Shown: positions 26,555-33,207 of the stretch, piece after piece
How positions within the stretch are numbered: the stretch's first letter is position 1
How the letters are laid out: every line of letters starts with the position of its first letter
Source of the DNA: Acinetobacter higginsii
Lineage (GTDB): Bacteria; Pseudomonadota; Gammaproteobacteria; Pseudomonadales; Moraxellaceae
DNA: 64,000 bases
Assembly (NCBI RefSeq): GCF_000369525.1
Contig: NZ_KB850072.1
Location: 2,226,606 to 2,290,605, forward strand
Direction of reading: 5' to 3'
Program-made: the position numbers and the translations under genes
Notes under the pieces: model-generated
What the model was told of the DNA's origin: nothing
The model's input: the letters and a program-made list of their open reading frames with translations, nothing else
The model's database searches: none

Positions 26555-26995
26555 TTACCACTCATGGAAATTTTCTTCTATTACATCACCCAAAGAATCC
26601 CCCAACTTATTATACTCACCATTATCTACATAATAAATATATACTTCTCCATTTACATTTATAAAAATAGGGTTACCTGCACCATCATCCGAAACTACTA
26701 CTGATTTTAAAATATAGTTATCAACTTTCAAATCATCTAAAAGTTTTCTTGCTCTATTAGTTAATTCAATAACAGTTTCATCCCCCATCATCTCAGCATT
26801 TTTCAAACCATATATAGCTAAACCTGCGTATGAACCACCATATGTACTAACAAATAGCTTATAGTCCTCTGGAAGCTTTATTTTTAAGATATTTTCCACA
26901 TTATTAATATCATCCAAAGTTAATGGAACCCCTTTCATTTCTTGGTTATCTTTATAGAACTTTGATAATCTATCCAATAAATAGGCGTCCACCAC
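26555..26995 (-). CDS. SMI1/KNR4 (SUKH) family immunity protein
   Basis: 146 residues from a GTG with GAGGGGG close upstream. Classic SUKH features are present: IKLPEDYKLFVSTYGGSYAG in the first third, then a DGAGNPIFINVNGEVYIYYVDNGEY strand pair and a C-terminal helix (FHEW). SUKH proteins neutralise nuclease and deaminase toxins. No toxin adjoins it here. Confidence 0.75.
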   Translation of the reverse strand: MVDAYLLDRLSKFYKDNQEMKGVPLTLDDINNVENILKIKLPEDYKLFVSTYGGSYAGLAIYGLKNAEMMGDETVIELTNRARKLLDDLKVDNYILKSVVVSDDGAGNPIFINVNGEVYIYYVDNGEYNKLGDSLGDVIEENFHEW

Positions 26996-27058
26996 AGCCC
27001 CCTCTTCGATTACAGGCTATTTATCACTAAACCTCAATTAAGCAAACTTTTAAAATTA

Positions 27059-27426
27059 TTAAATATCAAATAAAATTTCTTCTAAAATTTCTTTAGATTC
27101 TTGATCTAATTTATCGTTACCACTCAACTCCAGATAATGTTTAATCAGTTCTTTCTTATCTATAGAAAAACCTATATTCACAGCATAAATATAAACATCA
27201 TAAATAACAGATAGAGCATCCGATCTATTTTCCTTCAGTGGATTATTAATATATATATATATACTAAAACATCCCATAATTTGATTAAAACATCATTTTC
27301 AAATATTTTCTCATTCAAATAAGGAGAAAACAGATCTGAAATCTCACCTAGTTCCTCAAATAAAGAAGCTGTACTTAAAGAATCTCCCATAAGCCTATTT
27401 AACTTATCAAGGATATTAAACTTCAC
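27059..27426 (-). pseudogene. Immunity-type gene split at a (TA)n tract
   Basis: Two overlapping leftward frames (27235-27426 and 27059-27277) read as one protein of about 120 residues if one TA is removed from the alternating tract at 27249-27263. The first frame then runs DVLVYIYINNPLKENRSDALS without a break; as written it stops at LIIH. The reconstructed protein is helical and acidic with no recognised family. The lesion is at a simple repeat, so slippage (reversible or fixed) or a read error could explain it. Confidence 0.6.
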
Positions 27427-27491
27427 CTCACCCCCTAAAACACCAACTTATTTAATGGAATTTTTATACACCCCAACTCAAATTAATTAAA

Positions 27492-27867
27492 TCATTCAAC
27501 ACCATCAAAATAAACAGACAATTCTTGAAATATCAAACCTTCTATTTCAATAGAAAAAACAAAATCATCTTTATGCACTTTTAAAACAAAATACTTCCCT
27601 TTATCTTCAAAAACCAACTCACCAAAACTATTTTTAATCCAATTTTCAATATATATACTCCCCACCAATCGTCCTTTAAGCTTTATAATAACAGTATTAT
27701 AACCCCCCCCATAAACCATATTTTTTAATATCTATACCTGGTCGTTCACTAACATGAAAATCGATATCACAATACCCAGATAGATCAACACTAAAGCGAC
27801 CTATTCTTACAGGAAAAACAATACCAGAAGGATAAAGTTTTTTTAAAAAAATGTTATTATTTATCAT
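27492..27867 (-). pseudogene. Immunity-type gene split at a G8 homopolymer
   Basis: An ATG at 27867 (MINNNIFLKKLYPSG) opens a frame that stops right after a run of eight G (C8 on the plus strand, 27703-27710). The second frame (27492-27719) begins within the same tract. With seven G the two join as a 124-residue protein reading KKYGLWGGYNTVIIKLKGRLVG. No family recognised. A slippage-prone tract in a bacterial immunity gene could be a phase-variation switch, a fixed mutation, or a sequencing error. Confidence 0.65.
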
Positions 27868-27879
27868 TCACATACCATT

Positions 27880-28050
27880 TTAAACCTTCCATTTTTCACC
27901 TCGAACACAACTTAAAAAATCCTCCATATTAGTGGTAGGTTCATTTTTAAATTTTACAATAGAATTAGGTGAACAATATCCTGTGATTGTTGTTTGTAAC
28001 TCACCCAAATAATCGAATTGATCTTGTAATTTTATATTTTTTTGAATCAT
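27880..28050 (-). CDS. Small immunity-array ORF, perhaps a fragment
   Basis: 56 residues from ATG 28050 (GGAAG 5 bases upstream); the frame is open to 28065. Contains LQTTITGYCSPNSIVKFKNEP and ends GEKWKV. Too short for a typical immunity protein, so probably a truncated gene. No family recognised. Confidence 0.35.
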   Translation of the reverse strand: MIQKNIKLQDQFDYLGELQTTITGYCSPNSIVKFKNEPTTNMEDFLSCVRGEKWKV

Positions 28051-28076
28051 ACTTTCTTCCATCAAAAAAATTTAAT

Positions 28077-28208
28077 TTAAAGATTTATAAACTTCATTTC
28101 ACGTCCCCCTTCATTAATGTAGTCATTTAATACATTATCAACATCCTCATCACTACCATTATTTTCTAATAGCCAAACTATTTTATTTTTAAAATTTAAT
28201 ACACTCAT
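28077..28208 (-). CDS. 43-residue ORF in immunity array
   Basis: A short acidic ORF (MSVLNFKNKIVWLLENN..) begins 12 bases after the preceding immunity gene. It may be a genuine small protein or the start of a gene whose remainder has been lost. No family recognised. Confidence 0.35.
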   Translation of the reverse strand: MSVLNFKNKIVWLLENNGSDEDVDNVLNDYINEGGREMKFINL

Positions 28209-28220
28209 ATTTACTTCTAA

Positions 28221-28586
28221 TCAAGCAATATCAATAACATTCAAACTATAAGAAGTATTGAAAAAGACAACCTTATTCCACGCACCATCGTCATTAAAGC
28301 CCTCTAACTCAACCTTATCATCAGAGATATTTACAACCTGAATTAAAGTAAATAAATCTTTACCTTTATTCATTTCAAGTAAATCAAGTTGTTTGTATTC
28401 TTCAATACTACTATCATACATTTCAACATTGAATGAAGTCCAATTAAAAAAAACCAACTCTACATTTTCCACATATTGTTTTAAACATATATCATAAACT
28501 GCTGAAAATAAAATATAAAACTTATCACCATAAATCTTTATACTTTTTATATCCATATCTGCAGTTTCAATTTGTTCCAGCTTCAT
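28221..28586 (-). CDS. Cognate immunity protein of orphan toxin cassette D
   Basis: 121 residues. The ATG overlaps the stop of the upstream Rhs-tip fragment by one base (TAATG), the usual toxin-immunity arrangement. Beta-rich and acidic (YGDKFYILFSAVYDICLKQY; DKVELEGFNDDGAWNKVVFF). Family not recognised; the immunity role is inferred from coupling. Confidence 0.6.
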   Translation of the reverse strand: MKLEQIETADMDIKSIKIYGDKFYILFSAVYDICLKQYVENVELVFFNWTSFNVEMYDSSIEEYKQLDLLEMNKGKDLFTLIQVVNISDDKVELEGFNDDGAWNKVVFFNTSYSLNVIDIA

Positions 28587-29043
28587 TACTTACAACCTCC
28601 AATAGGAATATGTGCATCAGGGGATTCACGAGGAACTATATTTCCATCTTTATCTAATGGATTTCCATTTTTATCATATAAATGGGCATGATCATATAAT
28701 GTAACTTTATCTGGTGGATCTAGTCTTACTGCTGTTTCACCGTTATCATTCCATTTCCATTGCATGAATTTTTTATCAGGAGAACCACCTTTATAACTTA
28801 CCTCACTAGAATTACTTAAAATATTTTCTATTTCACTCCTACTTTTATTTGATAAATCTATTCCTACAAGAGGATTATTATTTATACCGTAAGGATCAAT
28901 CCAACCTATTGGATTAGGTGCATAGGCATAACCATTAAATCCGCCCAACAACCCAATCGGATCTTTAGAGATAAAACGTCCTACATAAGGCGAATAATAT
29001 CGATAACGGTTGTAGTGGAGACCAGTTTCCTCATCATAATATT
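28586..29043 (-). pseudogene. Displaced Rhs C-terminal toxin cassette D
   Basis: The frame carries the Rhs end signature ([36 protein letters not shown]) followed by an 88-residue unique tip ending in [30 protein letters not shown]. There is no ATG start; the first possible initiator is a TTG at 28951. Upstream, remnants of rhs (to about 29115) have two CAA-to-TAA changes and a one-base loss compared with the full rhs gene. The His-rich tip suggests a metal or general acid-base nuclease-type toxin, but the family is not certain. Silent donor cassette is the likely role. Confidence 0.65.
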
Positions 29044-29246
29044 ACCTTTACAAGAAAATATTTTGTAATGAGTTCACTATTTTAAAAATATTTAGATTAC
29101 TCCTTTTGTACTTTGCTACTTCGAGTATAGCTCTCGTCCTGCCCTCCCGAAAAGTATACTTTTTAGGATAATATTATCTAAATCAACATCTCAATATATT
29201 TGACCAACCTTGATTACAATAACAAATTATCTACATTCGTTTAAAC
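29044..29246. other. Decayed rhs remnant and spacer
   Basis: Bases up to about 29115 align by eye with the full rhs gene near 33870-33950 but are degenerate. The rest has no frame of interest apart from a 14-base perfect palindrome AAAAGTATACTTTT (29150-29163). Confidence 0.4.
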
Positions 29247-29585
29247 TTATGGCTTAAATCCAAAAAAAGTTAAAATCTCTTTTTTTTGATTAAAAACAAA
29301 TACCACATAAGCTTCATTAAACTTTATTGGTATCCATTTTACTTTTACACCCTCCCGCTTCTTGAGATCATTTATACACTCTTTCAAATGAAAATATTCA
29401 ATTTCTTTCTCATCAAAATTCTTCTTCCTCATTATTAAAATATTCTCCAAATATTCACAATCCAACAAATCATAATATTCAAAAGAATGGACTTCATTTA
29501 AATTAATTTGCGAAAATTCAGGAATATTTTTCATTAAAATTCTATTGCTTTCAATATATTCATAAATCTCATTTTTTAAACTCAT
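29247..29585 (-). CDS. Cognate immunity protein of ART-like toxin cassette C
   Basis: 112 residues. Its ATG (29583-29585) overlaps, as ATGA, the stop codon the toxin would have without its internal TGA. That overlap shows the pair was once translationally coupled. Helical N-terminus, then strands (VKVKWIPIKFNEAYVVFVFNQKKEI). No family recognised. Confidence 0.6.
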   Translation of the reverse strand: MSLKNEIYEYIESNRILMKNIPEFSQINLNEVHSFEYYDLLDCEYLENILIMRKKNFDEKEIEYFHLKECINDLKKREGVKVKWIPIKFNEAYVVFVFNQKKEILTFFGFKP

Positions 29586-30142
29586 AAATTAAACACCTCA
29601 ACACCTTTTCGAGTTCCTTTCATTAAAACCTCTTGTTCTCCCCAAATATCTGGTGAGTATTCTCATTTCCATTTGTCATTTTCTTTCGGAGCCCCAACTG
29701 GTACTCTAAGTAAGACCCCACCTTCACCTTTACTCTTACCAAAATCTTCGGCTACTTCCTTAGATCTTGACCAAGAAGTATATGGGCTATTTGATTGTAC
29801 ACCACCAGCATTATGTGCATCTGCACTAGCTGTTCCATCTAATTTTCCAGGGTTAACAATACCTTTTTTAGCATTCTCCAACTCTGGATGTTCCGCATGA
29901 ACTCCTCGATACAGATATTGTTGCTCTGTAGGCGCACAATTATTATTTGTTAAACCTAATGGGTCGACCCAAATTATGGGGTTAGGAGCATATTGATATA
30001 TATTATTACCACCCAACAACCCAATCGGATCTTTAGAGATAAAACGTCCTACATAAGGCGAATAATATCGATAACGGTTGTAATGTAAACCTGTTTCTTG
30101 ATCCTTGCGCTTCCGACAGAGCAATGCTCTGTCTTTGCACAT
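29582..30142 (-). pseudogene. Displaced Rhs tip with ADP-ribosyltransferase-like toxin, cut by a TGA
   Basis: After the Rhs end motif ([13 protein letters not shown]) the tip has YLYRGV (Arg, about residue 79), SPYTSWSRS (Ser 123) and a hydrophobic strand VLLRVPVG, the order seen in ART-fold toxins. Translation stops at TGA 29663-29665. The same frame continues for 26 more codons to a TGA at 29582, and these contain GEQEV, the expected catalytic ExE. So the toxin is disabled by one nonsense codon. Upstream, rhs sequence is interrupted by a 48-base segment containing a GACAGAGC hairpin, which breaks the frame. Confidence 0.65.
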
Positions 30143-30148
30143 GCACCT
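30102..30148. repeat. Hairpin insert in rhs remnant (cassette C)
   Basis: GACAGAGC and GCTCTGTC surround a three-base loop within a segment that replaces about 16 bases of the rhs reading frame. A near-identical hairpin (GACTGAGC..GCTCAGTC) sits at the 5' end of cassette B near 31154-31172. They may be related short mobile or regulatory hairpins. Confidence 0.45.
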
Positions 30149-30380
30149 TGGAAACGAATATTATTTGAAATAATTTCTGAGTTTTAAATAAATTAGACTT
30201 GGCTTTTCAGGTTTATACTCCTCCCCTGAAAGATAATTCACTATTCCAAATAACTCTATGTTTTTGATTGTCTGTTTCAAAAATTAAATCATAATACAAA
30301 AATATTAATACAAATAAGAACTTAAAGTTATCCACAATTAAAATAAAGATAACTCCAAATACTTATCTATGATAGTTTAA
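30149..30380. other. rhs remnant and spacer upstream of cassette C
   Basis: Up to about 30205 the minus strand still encodes [13 protein letters not shown], the conserved stretch before the Rhs end motif. The rest is AT-rich with no frame of interest and precedes the stop of the DUF7660-like gene. Confidence 0.4.
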
Positions 30381-30650
30381 TTATTCATACATAGTTGCTG
30401 CTAATAAAATTTTAGCTAAAATTTTCCAATCAAGTTGATTTTTTTTAATTTTTTCTAATGCATCAAAATCTTTCATATTCTCAAAATACCCATCCATATC
30501 ATCCACCCAACTATTAATACCTTCAAGATAATCTGCTAAATTATTATTCTCCCATTTATTTAATGAAAAGTCCTCTATTAATATTTGTGTAAATTCTAAA
30601 AAATCCTCTTTAGTATTGATTTTTTCAACTGTTTCATTCAGCTTGTTCAT
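30381..30650 (-). CDS. DUF7660-like immunity protein of cassette B
   Basis: 89 residues. INTKEDFLEFTQILIEDF and NLADYLEGINSWVDDMDGYF match a small helical family (DUF7660, as I recall it) seen beside polymorphic toxins. Its ATG overlaps the stop of the upstream Rhs-tip gene by one base (TAATG), so it is the cognate immunity gene. Confidence 0.6.
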   Translation of the reverse strand: MNKLNETVEKINTKEDFLEFTQILIEDFSLNKWENNNLADYLEGINSWVDDMDGYFENMKDFDALEKIKKNQLDWKILAKILLAATMYE

Positions 30651-31162
30651 TATTTCACCACCGTAGATTGACCATTACCTAATTTTAATTTCATTGAAGT
30701 CCCACCGTTTTTAGTAGACATTTTCCACATTTGCTGGTCTACTTCTTGAGCAGAAGCCCAAGTAATTGGCATACATTTCTTCGCCAATTTAAAAGCAGCA
30801 AGGCGCCTATGATCTAATGTCCAAATTTTACCTGAATTATCTTTCCATACTTTAGCTCTCAATACATTTGCATCTAACGTTCCATTCTTAAGGGATTCAG
30901 CATTTCCTAAAACAGTATAATCACCTGTCTGATTCTTAGCACTACTTTGCATAAAATGAACGCTTGAAGGATCTATAGTTCCAGAAGGACAATTCAATGG
31001 ACAGTTACTACTCAATCCAAGTGGATCAGTCCATCCTGTTGTATTTAGTCCATAAGCATAGACATTAAACCCACCCAACAACCCAATCGGATCTTTAGAA
31101 ATGAAACGCCCTAAATGAGGTATAGAGTAGCTGGAATGAATTAAACAATTTATTTTGATCAT
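30650..31162 (-). CDS. Displaced Rhs tip with ParB-like toxin domain (cassette B)
   Basis: 170 residues. Homology to Rhs starts abruptly at [15 protein letters not shown] (near 31118); the first 16 residues are unrelated. After DPLGL the unique tip contains LRAKVWKDNSGKIWTLDHRRLAAFKLA, which has the strand, D-H/G-R-R, helix order of the ParB/sulfiredoxin-like nuclease fold found in some toxins. A hairpin (GACTGAGC..GCTCAGTC) lies right before the ATG. The ORF is intact but has lost nearly the whole Rhs cage, so it probably cannot be delivered; it may be a silent donor for recombination. Confidence 0.6.
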   Translation of the reverse strand: MIKINCLIHSSYSIPHLGRFISKDPIGLLGGFNVYAYGLNTTGWTDPLGLSSNCPLNCPSGTIDPSSVHFMQSSAKNQTGDYTVLGNAESLKNGTLDANVLRAKVWKDNSGKIWTLDHRRLAAFKLAKKCMPITWASAQEVDQQMWKMSTKNGGTSMKLKLGNGQSTVVK

Positions 31163-31177
31163 GACTGAGCACCGCTC
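31154..31177. terminator. GACTGAGC hairpin with T-run
   Basis: GACTGAGC and GCTCAGTC with a three-base loop are followed by TTTTT on the plus strand. The form is that of an intrinsic terminator for rightward transcription, but no rightward gene ends here. It closely resembles the hairpin in cassette C (about 30110-30130). Confidence 0.4.
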
Positions 31178-31213
31178 AGTCTTTTTCTAAATTCTTAAAA
31201 ACTTATTATTTTT

Positions 31214-31645
31214 CTAAAATATATCACATAATGCCTCAGATAATTTAGTCTTAATAGTTTCATCAGATATTCCTATTACTTTAAGCAGTGTAAAAGCCCA
31301 ATCTAAACTATCACCAATCTCACTTGACGGAGGTTTAGTCCATAAAGGCAAAATTGAAAACTTTAACTCTGGCTGAACATTAACATCATATGAAATATTT
31401 TTTTCTTTCATACATTTTAGTATCTTAACCCTTCTATCAATTATTTCTGACTCAGCAACATAGCTTTCGCCATAAAACCAAAATAGTTTAGCGTCTTCAA
31501 TAGATTCAGCGACATAATCTAAATGTACACTATTCAACAAAGGAATTATTTTATAGCAAAACTTTATGTATACAAAATATGCTTTTTCCAACTCCATATC
31601 TTCTATTTTTTCTATCAAGCTTGCTATTTCTTGATTACTTTTCAC
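31214..31645 (-). CDS. Cognate immunity protein of deaminase cassette A
   Basis: About 143 residues from GTG 31645, with GGAG 9 bases upstream; a TTG at 31660 is the alternative. The start overlaps the toxin stop by 11 bases, indicating coupling. Helical protein (IASLIEKIEDMELEKAYFVYIKFCYK; WAFTLLKVIGISDETIKTKL). No family recognised. Confidence 0.6.
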   Translation of the reverse strand: MKSNQEIASLIEKIEDMELEKAYFVYIKFCYKIIPLLNSVHLDYVAESIEDAKLFWFYGESYVAESEIIDRRVKILKCMKEKNISYDVNVQPELKFSILPLWTKPPSSEIGDSLDWAFTLLKVIGISDETIKTKLSEALCDIF

Positions 31646-32765
31646 TACTATTAACTCCAAATTGCTTTAAAACATTATTACAACTACTACACGCTGGTTT
31701 ATGTGTACCATGGCGTTTATCATTACTATTAATATTTACAACATCAATTGTAGCACCTTCAACATTTATACCCTTCTTTAATGCTTTATTAATTGCATCT
31801 ACCTCCGCACAATTACCATGCCATGGAGCCTGTTCTTCTTCAGGAACGTTATTAAGTGCTTTCTTTAATTGTGGATGAACATTTTTATCTACTCTTCCAC
31901 TTATACCACTAATATTAATACTTCCAACTTGTAAATCAGCTGCCGCACCTGATGTCTTACCTAGTTCAGATCTAGCTCTATCTGCTGTTAATTGTGCTGG
32001 CGTTTTCTTACGGTTTAAACCTAAGGGATCAATCCAACTTACAGGATTTGGCGCGTAAGCATAAACGTTATTACCACCCAACAACCCAATTGGATCTTTA
32101 GAGATAAAACGTCCTACATAAGGCGAATAATATCGATAACGGTTGTAATGTAAACCTGTTTCTTCATCAAAATACTGCCCTTGGAAGCGGATATTATTGG
32201 TGACGATTTCTGAATTTTCAAAAAAGCTAGATGCTGACTTTGCTGATACACGTTCACCCCACGCCTTATATTCAGCTTTCCAGACCATTTGACCTTGGGC
32301 ATCGCTCATCTCCTGAGGTGTACCCAAATGATCACAATGATAGAAACAAATATTATCTAAAGATTTTGCTGGTGCAGTCTTACGCCATAAAGGATCTTTG
32401 GCAATATGATAAGGCTGATCTGTCCAATCAGGTGTTTGTACAAGCTCAATCGGTTCACGATAGATTGCTTGCAATAGAGGGACAAAACTATCCTTCTCAT
32501 ACACATAATGCTTGGTGATCTGATCATTGGATTCAAAGGCCAAAGTATTGCCATCCCAGCCATAAATCACATTCTGCTCTTCACCTGTATGATGGTGTTT
32601 ACTACGTTTTTGAATACGCCGCCCTAAAGCATCATAACGAAACTCCGCAGTGTATTCTGTATTACGACTCTTGATTAACCGCCCACAAGCATCCCACTCA
32701 AGGTACAAGTCACCTTTAGATGACTTTTGGCGCACCAATTGACCATAAGCATCGTACTGAACAAA
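31635..32765 (-). pseudogene. 5'-truncated Rhs with YwqJ-like deaminase tip (cassette A)
   Basis: The frame matches the end of the full Rhs for about 240 residues ([34 protein letters not shown]). The match begins abruptly near 32765, after which the sequence is unrelated, and there is no proper start codon. The unique tip has WHGNCAEVDAI and HKPACSSCNNVL, the zinc-binding (H/C)AE and CxxC motifs of the deaminase superfamily (YwqJ-like). Such toxins deaminate nucleic acids or nucleotides. It is followed by an overlapping immunity gene. The toxin domain looks intact, but delivery and expression are unlikely without the 5' part. Confidence 0.7.
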
Positions 32766-32790
32766 TTTACACTCTATTCACAGATAAAAT

Positions 32791-33207
32791 TTAATATTCA
32801 AGTATTAAAGATATATCTCCCTGCTTGGGATCATAAGTGAATTCAACTTTATTCCATTTCGTTTTATCTTGCTTCAAAGCAACTCTCGCAGGATGAATAA
32901 CAATAAAATCTTCATCATTAAATTTATACTTCTTCTTAAATCTTTTTAAAATTTTTGAGTGAAGTAAATTAGCCTCAAAGAACTCAGGCGTATTAAATAA
33001 AATATAAATAGTTCTTTCTTGTTCACTAAGTATTTTCACATATACTTTATCACTTAAATAGATAAGACTATCTAAAGCATCTTCATTTCCTAAATTAGAA
33101 CTAATCTTCCCCCTCTCATTTTCAACATCAAAATCAAGGGAAAAATTATCACCTTTTATAATCTTTCGATCAAATAAAATATTTAAATTCAACTTATTAC
33201 CTATCAT
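32791..33207 (-). CDS. Immunity protein of the full-length Rhs toxin
   Basis: 138 residues. Its ATG lies 11 bases inside the end of rhs, so translation is coupled. Acidic N-terminal half (FSLDFDVENERGKISSNLGNED) and strand-rich C-terminal half (KVEFTYDPKQGDISLILEY). No family recognised. As partner of the only intact effector here, it is the one immunity gene the cell must express. Confidence 0.7.
   Translation of the reverse strand: MIGNKLNLNILFDRKIIKGDNFSLDFDVENERGKISSNLGNEDALDSLIYLSDKVYVKILSEQERTIYILFNTPEFFEANLLHSKILKRFKKKYKFNDEDFIVIHPARVALKQDKTKWNKVEFTYDPKQGDISLILEY

Noticed and set aside
27249..27710. Both immunity frameshifts as assembly errors
   Set aside because: Cannot be excluded, as both lie at simple repeats, but the nonsense codon in cassette C and decay in cassette D show real erosion in the same island, so they were kept as findings.
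29150..29163. Perfect palindrome AAAAGTATACTTTT
   Set aside because: Short AT palindromes are common in this island; no gene context gives it a role.
21650..33207. CRISPR array or insertion sequence as explanation of the repeats
   Set aside because: Repeats are rhs coding segments of unequal spacing; no transposase, terminal inverted repeats or regular spacers are present.
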